Source: Deltaproteobacteria bacterium
Lineage (GTDB): Bacteria; Myxococcota_A; Polyangia; Haliangiales; Haliangiaceae
DNA length: 32,826 bases
Direction: 5' to 3'
NCBI GenBank assembly: GCA_005887925.1
Contig: VBLP01000108.1
Span: forward strand, 1-32,826
The notes below the pieces were generated by a model. That model did not search any database and had not been told where the DNA came from. It worked only from the letters and a program-made list of their open reading frames with translations. Below, one piece after another: positions 8,249 through 16,756 of the stretch. A program made the position numbers and the translations under genes. Position 1 is the first letter of the stretch, and each line of letters begins with the position of its first letter.

Positions 8249-10023
8249 TTAGCTCTCTGCGTCCGCATTGCGGTACATCGCCTCGATCGCGGCGGCGTAC
8301 TTGTGGACGATCACGCGCCGCTTGAGCTTGAGCGTCGGCGTGAGCTCCTCGCTCTCGGCCGTCCACTCGCCGGGCAGGATCGTCCACTTGCGGATGCTCT
8401 CGACCCGCGACACCCGCTCGTTGACCGCCGCGACCGCGCGCGCGACCTCGGCCGCGACCTCGGGGTGCGCCGCGAGCTCGGCGATCGCCTGGCCCGCCAT
8501 GCCGCGCGCCGCGGCCCACGCCGGCGCGTTCTGACCGTCGAGCACGATCAGCGCCGTCAGGTAGGCCCGGTTGTCGCCGATCACGCAGGCCTGTCCGATC
8601 AGCGAGTGCGCCTTGAGCAGGCCCTCGAGGTTGGCCGGCGAGATGTTCTTGCCGCCGGCGGTGATGATCAGCTCCTTCTTGCGATCGACGATCGTGTAGT
8701 AGCCGTCGGCGTCGACCGCCGCGATGTCGCCGGTCGACAGCCAGCCGTCGGCGTCGATCGTCTCGGCGGTCTTGGCCGGCTCCTTGTAGTAGCCGCGCAT
8801 CACCAGGCCGCCGCGGACCTGGAGCTCGCCGTCGGCCGCGAGCCGGAGCTCGACGCCGGGCAGCGCCGTGCCGATCGAGCCGATCTTCACCCGGTCGGGC
8901 GGGTTGCGCGTCCCCATCACGGCGATCTCGCTCATCCCCCAGACCTCGTTGATCCGCAGGCCGATCGCGTGGAAGAACTCGAGGACCTCGCGCGGCGTCG
9001 GCGCGGCGCCCGTGACCGTGTAGCGCGTGCGGTCGAGCCCGATCCGGGCGCGGATCGCCGCGAAGATCGGCTCGACCATCGCGCGCTTCTGCTGCAGGTC
9101 GGCAGGGACCGGCTCGCCGCGCTGCTCGTGCGCGACGACCGCTCGCCCGATCTCGAGCGCGCCCAGCACCATGCGCCGCTTTTGCTCGTCGGGCTCGTTG
9201 CTGATCGCGCTCGTCAAGCCTGCATGAAGCTTCTCCCAGATCCGTGGCACGTGTGCCCGGTCACCAGCGACGTGTAGTAGCCGAGGAAGCGGTCCGCCGC
9301 GTGGGCGAGCGGCAGGTAGCTCAGCGTGCAGTCCTGCTCGGTGTTCTGCACGTCGCGGCGCGCCGACTCGATGACCCACAGCGCGGAGCGCTGGGTGTCG
9401 ATCACGCCCTTCGGCGGGCCGGTGGTGCCCGACGTGTAGATCAACGTCACGATGTCGTCGGGCGTGACCGCCCGCCACAGCCGGTCGAACGCTCCCGCGT
9501 CGCGGGCGTGCACGGCGCGGCCGAGCGCGAGCAGCTCGTCGAACGTGATCACCGACGGGTCATCGCTCGCGCCGTCGAGCAGCACGATGTGGTCGAGCTG
9601 CGGCAGCTCGTCGCGCCGGAACCGCGCCAGGAACGCCGGGTTGTCGACCACCGCGACCCGGGCGTCGCAGTGGTTGGTGATGTAGCTGATCTGCTCGGGC
9701 GCCAGCGTGTTGTACAGACCGACCGCCGTGACCCCCGCGTGCATCAGGCCGAGATCGGCGATCACGTACTCCATGCGATTGCGCGCCATGACCACGCCGA
9801 AGCTCCTCGGCTTCACCCCGAGCGCCTGGAAGCCGAGCGCCGCGTCGCGGACCCGCTCGCGATACTGCTTCCACGTCAACGACCGCCGCTCGCCGCCCGG
9901 GCCCTTGTCGACCAGCGCCTCGGCATCCCCCAGCCGCTCGGCCGTCGCGGCGAACTTGCTGCACAGCGTCTGGCCCTCGATCGCTCGTTCGATATCTCTT
10001 CGCTCGGCGGCGATATCGCGCAT
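8249..10023 (-). pseudogene. Long-chain fatty-acid--CoA ligase / AMP-dependent synthetase, frame-disrupted near 9246-9256
   Basis: N-terminal part ORF 9214..10023 (LIYTSGTTGPPKGV; SYLPLAHAADRFLGYYTSLVTGHTC) and C-terminal part in another frame of ORF 8249..9478 (VPRIWEKLHAG...NEVWGMSE...WLSTGDIAAVDADGYYTIVDRKKELIITAGGKNISP). Confidence 0.88.
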
Positions 10024-10193
10024 GCGGACCTCCTGGTGCGGACGTTACGCCGGCCGGGGCCGACCGACCAAGCTGGAACTGCCATCGGTCGGCTCACCCG
10101 GCGCCCTCCGCCTCCGGTCACAGCACGGAACCGGCTCGATGCCGCACCCGGGCCGAGCCGGTGCTGTTATCGTGCCGGCCCAGGAGGTCAGCC

Positions 10194-11294
10194 ATGATGG
10201 GACTCGCGGTCGTGGTCGGCGTCGGGCTGCTGGCCTGGTGGAACGGCGCGAACGACAACCTCAAGGGTGTTGCGACGCTGTACGGGTCGGGCGCGGTGTC
10301 GTACCGGGTAGCCCTCGGCTGGGCGACCGTGACACAGCTCGCAGGCTCGCTCCTGGCCACCGTCCTGGCCGCCGGGCTGATCCAGACCTTCTCGGCCAGG
10401 GGCCTGGTCCCCGACGCGGTCGCGGCCGACCCCGGATTCCTGGCTGCGGCGGCCCTCGGCGGCATGGCGACCGTGCTGCTCGCGACGCTGATCGGCATGC
10501 CGGTCTCGACCACCCACGCGCTCACCGGCGCGCTGGTCGGTGCGGGCCTCGTCGCCGCCGGCACCGACATCAACGTGGCTGTCCTGGGCAAGAGCTTCGT
10601 CCTCCCGCTGCTGGTCAGCCCGGCGATCGCGATGGCGCTCACCGCCACCCTCTACCCGCTCGCGCACCTCGCGCGCAAGGCGCTCGGCGTCCAGCGTGAA
10701 TCGTGTGTGTGCGTCGGCGCGCAGTACGTTCCGGTCTCATCGCTGTCGCGCCACGGCGCGGCCCAGCTCTCGACCCCGCCCGCCGCAGCCGTCACCGTGT
10801 GCGTCGAGCGCTATCGCGGGACCCAGGCCGGCATCTCGGTCCAGGGCGCGCTCGACTCCCTGCACTTCGTCTCGGCCGGGGCGATCTGCTTTGCGCGTGC
10901 GCTCAACGACACCCCCAAGATCCTGGCGCTCTGCCTGTCGGCGAAGGCCCTCGGCGTCCCTCTCGGGCTGCCGATGGTCGGCGCCGCCATGGCCGCCGGC
11001 GGGCTGGTCAACGCCCGCAAGGTCGCCGAGACGATGTCGAAGAAGATCACCGCGATCAACACCGGCCAGGGCCTCGTCGCCAACCTCACCACGGCATTCC
11101 TCGTGATCGTCGCGTCGCGCGCCGGCATGCCGGTGTCGACCACCCACGTCTCCACCAGCGCCATGTTCGGCATCGCGGCCATCAATCGGTCCGCCAATTG
11201 CAAGACCGTGCTGCACATCATCGCCGCCTGGATCACGACCCTGCCCGCCGGCGCCGCGATCGGAGCCATCGCCTACGCGATCCTGGCGCGATGA
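10194..11294 (+). CDS. pit: Inorganic phosphate transporter, PiT family
   Basis: Two PiT signature halves: WWNGANDNLKGVATL ... GMPVSTTHALTGALVGAG and CFARALNDTPKILAL ... GMPVSTTHVSTSAMFGIA; AGGAGG SD upstream of ATG 10194. Confidence 0.92.
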   Translation: MMGLAVVVGVGLLAWWNGANDNLKGVATLYGSGAVSYRVALGWATVTQLAGSLLATVLAAGLIQTFSARGLVPDAVAADPGFLAAAALGGMATVLLATLIGMPVSTTHALTGALVGAGLVAAGTDINVAVLGKSFVLPLLVSPAIAMALTATLYPLAHLARKALGVQRESCVCVGAQYVPVSSLSRHGAAQLSTPPAAAVTVCVERYRGTQAGISVQGALDSLHFVSAGAICFARALNDTPKILALCLSAKALGVPLGLPMVGAAMAAGGLVNARKVAETMSKKITAINTGQGLVANLTTAFLVIVASRAGMPVSTTHVSTSAMFGIAAINRSANCKTVLHIIAAWITTLPAGAAIGAIAYAILAR

Positions 11295-11375
11295 CCGCCA
11301 TCGCTCCATTCCGCATGCGCGACCACCGCGATCCGATCGCTGACTCCCGCGGCGATCTCGCGTAGGCTCGCCGCC

Positions 11376-12197
11376 GTGCATCGACGGGACTACGAGCACG
11401 ACGGCTTCCTCGTCCTCGAGCGCTTCGTCGATCCCGCCGCGTGCGACGCGCTGATCGCCCGCGCCGGCGAGCTGGTCCGCGGGTTCCGCCCCGACACCGT
11501 CTCGATCTTCACCACCCGCGAGCAGACCCGCACCGCCGACGACTACTTCCTCGACTCCGGCGACAAGATCCGGTTCTTCTTCGAGGAAGACGCCATCGCG
11601 CCCGACGGCTCGTTCCGCTATCCCCTCGCCCGCTCGATCAACAAGATCGGCCACGCCCTCCACGACCTCGACCCGGTGTTCTCGCGGTTCTCCCGCGATC
11701 CGCGGCTCGCCGAGCTGATCGGCGCGCTCGGCATCGCACAGCCGTTGCTCCTGCAATCGATGTACATCTTCAAGCAGCCGTTCGTCGGCGGCGAGGTCAC
11801 CGCGCACCAGGACCACACCTACCTGTGGACCGATCCGCCGTCCGCCACCGGCCTGTGGTTCGCGCTCGAGGACGCTACCGTCGGCAACGGCTGCCTGTGG
11901 GTCCGGCCCGGCGGCCACACCGAGCCGCCGCGCAAGCGGTTTCACCGCCGCCCCGGCGGCGGCGCCTCGTTCGAGCTGCTCGACGACCGCGACCTGCCCT
12001 TCGACGGCATGGTCCCGCTCGAGGTGCCCCGCGGCACCTGCATCGTGCTGCACGGCCTGCTCCCCCATTACAGCGGCCCCAACCGCTCGCCCATCTCGCG
12101 GCAGGCCTACACGCTCCACGTCATCGACGCCGCTGCCCACTACCGCAGCGACAACTGGCTGCAGCGCAGCCCCGCCCTCCCCCTCCGCGGCTTCTAG
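11376..12197 (+). CDS. Phytanoyl-CoA dioxygenase (PhyH) family Fe(II)/2-oxoglutarate oxygenase
   Basis: 273 aa; HxD in TAHQDHTYLW, distal His in VLHGLLPHYSGPNRSPISRQAYTLHVID. Confidence 0.85.
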   Translation: MHRRDYEHDGFLVLERFVDPAACDALIARAGELVRGFRPDTVSIFTTREQTRTADDYFLDSGDKIRFFFEEDAIAPDGSFRYPLARSINKIGHALHDLDPVFSRFSRDPRLAELIGALGIAQPLLLQSMYIFKQPFVGGEVTAHQDHTYLWTDPPSATGLWFALEDATVGNGCLWVRPGGHTEPPRKRFHRRPGGGASFELLDDRDLPFDGMVPLEVPRGTCIVLHGLLPHYSGPNRSPISRQAYTLHVIDAAAHYRSDNWLQRSPALPLRGF

Positions 12198-12278
12198 CCC
12201 CGCATCATCCCGGCCGCGCGCCGCCTCTGCATGGCCGGCGACGCAGCCGCGCGTGGCTTTCTGTAAGATGCGCGCACC

Positions 12279-13232
12279 ATGCCGCGCCCCCTCCTCGCGC
12301 TCGCCGCCTTGACCTTGCTCCTCCGCGCGGCGCCGGCCCGCGCCGACGTCCCCTCCGGCTGCGCGACCAAGGACGTCACCGCCGCGTTCGGCGACTTCCT
12401 GCGCACCGGCAAGATGCCGCCCGACACCGGGCGCTGGCTCTACGACAAGAAGGCCCAGTACATCGCGCCGTGGAAGGCGTTCGACAACGTCCACTTCGTC
12501 GGGATCTGCTGGGTCTCGGCGTGGCTGATCACCTCGCCCAAGGGCCACATCCTGATCGACACGCTGTACGACCCGTTCGTCGACACGCTGCTCGACAACA
12601 TCCGCAAGGTCGGCGCCGACCCCAGGGACATCAAGGTCGTCCTCATCACCCACGGCCACTTCGACCACGCCGCCGGCGCGGCCAAGCTCAAGCCGCTCTT
12701 GCCCAGGGCGCGCTTCGTCATGACCGAGACCGGCTGGCGCGAGGGCGCCGAGTCCGCCGCCGCGTCGCAGACCACCCCGAGGCCATGGACCATGCTCGCC
12801 AAGGACGTCGTCGCCAAGGAGGGCGACACGTTCACCGCCGGCGGCGTCACCGTGCGCGTCTTCGAAACGCCCGGCCACACCTTCGGCACCGCGTCGTACG
12901 CGTACGACGTCATGGACGGCAAGACCGTCGAGCACGCCGTGACCGTCGGCGGCCTCGGCCTCAACGCGATCAAGGACGCGAGCCAGGTCGAGGCCTACCT
13001 CGCCAGCGTCAAGAAGCTGCGCGCGCTGATCACCAGCGCCGACCACCCCGTGCGAGTGCACCTGACGACACACCCGTTCTCCAACGGCATGTTCGAGGCC
13101 GCCGCCGGCCTCAAGACCCGCAAACCCGGCGAGCCCCACCCGCTCGTCAACCAGCCCGGCATCCTCAAGCAGCTCGACGGCCTCGAGGCCTCGGCCAAGG
13201 ACCGCCTCGAGATCGAACGCGCCAAGAAGTAG
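12279..13232 (+). CDS. Metallo-beta-lactamase-fold hydrolase, subclass B3-like, secreted
   Basis: Signal peptide MPRPLLALAALTLLLRAAPARA; Zn motif THGHFDHAAG, second His ETPGHTFGTASY, third TTHPFSNGMFE. Confidence 0.82.
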   Translation: MPRPLLALAALTLLLRAAPARADVPSGCATKDVTAAFGDFLRTGKMPPDTGRWLYDKKAQYIAPWKAFDNVHFVGICWVSAWLITSPKGHILIDTLYDPFVDTLLDNIRKVGADPRDIKVVLITHGHFDHAAGAAKLKPLLPRARFVMTETGWREGAESAAASQTTPRPWTMLAKDVVAKEGDTFTAGGVTVRVFETPGHTFGTASYAYDVMDGKTVEHAVTVGGLGLNAIKDASQVEAYLASVKKLRALITSADHPVRVHLTTHPFSNGMFEAAAGLKTRKPGEPHPLVNQPGILKQLDGLEASAKDRLEIERAKK

Positions 13233-13256
13233 CGAGCCGAGCCACGCTGCCACATT

Positions 13257-13270
13257 CCGCGGAAACGCGG
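13257..13270. terminator. Small hairpin with GAAA tetraloop between convergent genes
   Basis: CCGCG-GAAA-CGCGG, 5-bp stem, just after the MBL stop at 13232 and before the convergent gene ending at 13340. Confidence 0.35.
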
Positions 13271-13339
13271 CCCGAGTCACAGAACGATTCCACGGATCCA
13301 CGGAAACGCGACCTCCCGCGTGGGACCGAAGCGACGGAG

Positions 13340-13969
13340 CTACGGCGACGACCGGCGGCGGACCGCCGCACGCACGGCATCGATCACCGGTGCGAGCACC
13401 TCGCGGTCCTGGCGCGCGCGGTGCGCCGCGGTGAAGGCCCGCATCGCGCGCTCGAGCTCGGCGAGCTGGGCCTCGACCTCGTCGAGCCGGCCGCGGCGGT
13501 GCAGCTCGACGCGTAGCGTGTCGCACACGTAATGGACGCAGCGCGCCGGACGGTGCTCGAGCGCGAGCGAGCACGCCTCGGCGCCACGGAACGCGCAGCC
13601 CGCGTGCGCATCGCGACCGGCGGGCGGGCGCAGATCGCGCGGCCGCGTCCCGGCATGGGCCAGCGCGGCGAGCTCGTGATCGTCGAACACGCTGGCGGTC
13701 GCACCCGCGCAGCACGCGCCGCCCGCGAACCCGCCGACCGGCCACGGCTGGCGCGCCGCGCACGATCCGCACGACGCCACCTCGCCGAATGCTGCGGCAG
13801 CCGCCCGCTTGGCGCGCGCGACCTCGCCCGCCAGCCCCCGCTCGTCGTCGGCGACCGTGCTCGCCCGCTCGACGCGCAGCCGCTGCCGCAGCGCCGCGAC
13901 CTCGGCCGCGCGCGACGCCGGCTGGCGCAGCCGCATCACCAGGCGCTCGATCGGCACGAACACGCACAT
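13340..13969 (-). CDS. Cysteine-rich YkgJ-like (putative Zn/Fe-chelating) protein
   Basis: 209 aa; Cys pattern CGSC...GGACCAG...GCAF..AEACSL...RPARCVHYVCDTL resembling YkgJ/FliB-type cysteine clusters. Confidence 0.5.
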   Translation of the reverse strand: MCVFVPIERLVMRLRQPASRAAEVAALRQRLRVERASTVADDERGLAGEVARAKRAAAAAFGEVASCGSCAARQPWPVGGFAGGACCAGATASVFDDHELAALAHAGTRPRDLRPPAGRDAHAGCAFRGAEACSLALEHRPARCVHYVCDTLRVELHRRGRLDEVEAQLAELERAMRAFTAAHRARQDREVLAPVIDAVRAAVRRRSSP

Positions 13970-14160
13970 ACCCTAGCATCCATCGAGCGCAAGTACGGCG
14001 AGCCGGGTCTCCCACTGGAACACCGGCTCCTCGATACTGTCATCCACCATCAGGTCCGCCGGTGACGTCGGTCATCCAGGCTGCGCATGAGAACCACGTA
14101 CACTTCGCTCGTCGCGCGCGAGCCTCCGAGCGTCACCTGATGGGCGTCTCCGCAGAGCAT

Positions 14161-14508
14161 TCAGCGCGAGGGCTGCAGCAGGTACATCGCGACGCGATAC
14201 CGAACACAAGCGGGAAGCCCGGAGCGCAGCACTTCGGCGCGCCTGCGAGCAGCGGCCGACGGAGCTCGTATCGCAGTGAGCTGCTGCGGAACGATGCCGG
14301 CCGGACCGAAGAGATGCCGACGGAGCGTCACCGCCTTCCAGGTCTCGCTGCCCGACATCGAGCTGTCCCCGAGCGCCAGCGCGAGCGCGTCCCGCGCGTC
14401 CTCCGGCCACTTCGCGAGGTCGGTCCCGCCTTCGAGCAAGCCGGCAACCTGTTCGAGCATCGCCTCGTCGTCGACGATCTCTCGTTCAACGTCTGCGCGC
14501 TCGATCAT
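14161..14508 (-). CDS. Small protein of unknown function, translationally coupled to an NTase-like gene
   Basis: 115 aa (MIERADVEREIVDDEAMLEQVAGLLEGGTDLAKWPEDARDALALALGDS...); ATGA overlap with upstream gene stop (14505-14508). Confidence 0.55.
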   Translation of the reverse strand: MIERADVEREIVDDEAMLEQVAGLLEGGTDLAKWPEDARDALALALGDSSMSGSETWKAVTLRRHLFGPAGIVPQQLTAIRAPSAAARRRAEVLRSGLPACVRYRVAMYLLQPSR

Positions 14509-15362
14509 TTCGATCCTCTGTCACAATACATATCGAGCAGCAACTCGCGCTGGCCGGCCGTGACCTCGAGCCGGGCGATGATCGCCACAGGATCAAGTCC
14601 AAACAGCCGTCGCAACTGGACTACCAGTGCGTCTGCGAACCCCAGGATCGCGTGACGATCGCCGTGCCACTTGATGAGCTGGTTCCAGCGATCCACGAGA
14701 GCATCCGCGGTGGTCCGCGGCGCGAGCAGATCGAGATCCGGAAGGTCTCTCGCGCGCCCGCTCGCCAGCTTCAGCAGGAACAGGTCCTCGATGCGAAGTG
14801 CCCGGAGCTCGAGATCGGAGATCCCTCCGATCACCGGCGACCATGCGATGTCACGGATGAGGATCTGCCCCCATACGTTCTCGCCGGTGGTCACGTCGAG
14901 CCGGAAGCTCGGGCCATGGCGTGCCCGGAACTCCTGCTCGACCAGCTCGACGGCGTCGGCCGAGATCTCGGGCATGTAGATGTCCACGTCGCGCGAATAG
15001 GCGCGGATCTTCCAACCGGCAAGCGCGGTTCCTCCGACCAGCACGATCGGGGACCGGAGCGCCTCTCCGCGAGACCGTGCCACATCCACGAGACGCGCGA
15101 TGACGGCAAGCGCATCGTCGTACGACAGGAGCTGGGCTGGATCGTCGATGTGTTGATGGTCGGCTCGTCGTGAGACGAGGTCAAGGTGAACATGCGCGCG
15201 TGGAGCCGCGCCAGCGAGGTCGTTGCCGGGTTCAGAGCAGCTGCTGACGATCAAGCACCACGCCGAGCATCTCCACGCCGGGTAGCGCCGAGATCGAAGC
15301 CGCCTCCAAGGACTCGAGCTCACTCGCGCCGAGCGATCGATGCGCTCGAGATAGCGGCGCAA
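14505..15362 (-). CDS. Nucleotidyltransferase-fold protein (AbiEii/DUF6036-like); true start uncertain, probably within 15150-15270
   Basis: Core: VLVGGTALAGWKIRAYSRDVDIYMPEISADAVELVEQEFRARHG...LRIEDLFLLKLASGRARDLPDLDLLAPRTTADALVDRW (GG-x-A...DVD NTase signature). The ORF N-terminus in the track looks non-coding. Confidence 0.65.
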   Translation of the reverse strand: MRRYLERIDRSARVSSSPWRRLRSRRYPAWRCSAWCLIVSSCSEPGNDLAGAAPRAHVHLDLVSRRADHQHIDDPAQLLSYDDALAVIARLVDVARSRGEALRSPIVLVGGTALAGWKIRAYSRDVDIYMPEISADAVELVEQEFRARHGPSFRLDVTTGENVWGQILIRDIAWSPVIGGISDLELRALRIEDLFLLKLASGRARDLPDLDLLAPRTTADALVDRWNQLIKWHGDRHAILGFADALVVQLRRLFGLDPVAIIARLEVTAGQRELLLDMYCDRGSK

Positions 15363-15421
15363 CCCGGCGCCGAACCCGTGGGCCGTGCGGTCAGAGGCAG
15401 TGCCAAGCTATCGCAGCGCAG

Positions 15422-15811
15422 TCATGCTCGGAGCAGAGGAACACCGTATGCCTCGAATGCCGGATCGCGCGAAACGATCGTGTAGCCCTGCTCGAGCGCC
15501 TGAGCGATCAACAACCGATCGAAGGGATCCTTGTGATGCCAGGCGAGCCCGCGGACGTGCAATGCGGACGATAGAGACAGCTCCGCCACCTCGAACCCGG
15601 TGCGCCTCAGCACCTCAGGCAGCCAATGCTCGGCGGGTCTCGCGAGATCGAGCTTTCCCAGCGATTGCTTGATCGCGATCTCCCACGCGCTCACGACGCT
15701 GACCAGGACCTCATTCGTGCCGTCTTCGATCGCTGCACGAGCCTCCGCCCCCAGGCGACCGACATCGGTGGCAGCCCATATCAGGGTGTGCGTATCGAGC
15801 AGGAGCTTCAT
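15422..15811 (-). CDS. vapC: Type II toxin, PIN-domain ribonuclease (VapC family)
   Basis: MKLLLDTHTLIWAATD...VSVVSAWEIAIKQSLGKLDL...HHKDPFDRLLIAQALEQGYTIVSRDPAFEAYGV; conserved PIN acidic residues. Confidence 0.93.
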   Translation of the reverse strand: MKLLLDTHTLIWAATDVGRLGAEARAAIEDGTNEVLVSVVSAWEIAIKQSLGKLDLARPAEHWLPEVLRRTGFEVAELSLSSALHVRGLAWHHKDPFDRLLIAQALEQGYTIVSRDPAFEAYGVPLLRA

Positions 15812-16041
15812 TCCATGCCGAACGCGGTCGCGATGTCCGCCGGGAGCTCATCGAAGTCGGCATGCATCGTTGCCTCACCCGCGAACAGCCCGAGTCGACG
15901 CCGCCGTGCCACGGCCCTGTACGGTACGAGAACGGCCACCGGCTCGCCGGCCCGGGCAATCACGATCCGCTCCCCGCCTTCTACCTCTTCCAGAAGCCGA
16001 GACAGCTGCGACTTGGCCTCGTGGATGTTCACCTGCTTCAC
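15808..16041 (-). CDS. vapB: Type II antitoxin, Phd/YefM-VapB family
   Basis: MKQVNIHEAKSQLSRLLEEVEGGERIVIARAGEPVAVLVPY; 4-nt overlap with vapC. Confidence 0.92.
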   Translation of the reverse strand: MKQVNIHEAKSQLSRLLEEVEGGERIVIARAGEPVAVLVPYRAVARRRRLGLFAGEATMHADFDELPADIATAFGME

Positions 16042-16089
16042 GACCTCAGCTTAGCTAAGGTTAGTCCATGAGACAAGCATCCGCCGCGA

Positions 16090-16755
16090 TCAGAACTGGC
16101 CGAGCACGGAGAGCGAGAGGGTCGGGCCGCTGAGGTCGAGGCGGCCGAGGGGGAGCTCGGTCATCGGCAGCGCGAGGGTGTCGTCGGGGTGGCTGCGGCG
16201 CGGGGTCAGCGCGATGCCGCGGGCGGCGACATAGCCGAGCTCGAGGCGGACGCCGAGGCCGAACTGGTGGGCCGTGCTGACCACGAGGTCGAGCGCGGCG
16301 CCGGCCTGCGCCATGGCGCCCCAGCCGTGATCGGACGCCGAGGCGCCGGTGGGATCGCTGATCGAGACATTGGCGCGCTGGGCGCCGAGGGCGAGGCGTG
16401 CGCTGGCGGCGACCATGCGGTGGAGCTGATAGCGCGCCGCGACGCCGCCGGTCAGGCCGAGCTGGCCGATGCTCGTGGACAGGGACTGGAACATGGTGCC
16501 GTCGGCCGAGGTGGCGGCGAGGCCGGCCTCGGCCCACAAGCTGAGGCCGGGCAGCGGCCCGCCGTCGAGGATGCCGAGGTCGCGGGCGGCGCCGAGGGTG
16601 ATGCCGGCGAGGTTGTCGGCGGTGAGGGCATTGGCGCTCGACGAGCGCAGCGCGCGGGCGGTGCCGCCGAACGACAGCTCGTTGGGGGTGGGATCGGCAT
16701 GCGCGGGGGCGCCGGTGGCAGCGAGGGCGAAGGCGAGCGCGGGGAGGTGGCGCAT
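16090..16755 (-). CDS. Secreted, putative outer-membrane beta-barrel-like protein
   Basis: Signal peptide MRHLPALAFALAATGAPAHA; alternating hydrophobic Gly/Ala-rich strands; C-terminal LSLSVLGQF ends in aromatic. Confidence 0.65.
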   Translation of the reverse strand: MRHLPALAFALAATGAPAHADPTPNELSFGGTARALRSSSANALTADNLAGITLGAARDLGILDGGPLPGLSLWAEAGLAATSADGTMFQSLSTSIGQLGLTGGVAARYQLHRMVAASARLALGAQRANVSISDPTGASASDHGWGAMAQAGAALDLVVSTAHQFGLGVRLELGYVAARGIALTPRRSHPDDTLALPMTELPLGRLDLSGPTLSLSVLGQF

Positions 16756-16756
16756 G

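Noticed and set aside
10737-14015. 1092-aa minus-strand ORF
   Set aside because: Spans antisense of pit, PhyH and MBL genes; compositional artefact.
15422-16041. vapBC as a novel system
   Set aside because: Standard, well-described VapC/Phd-VapB module.
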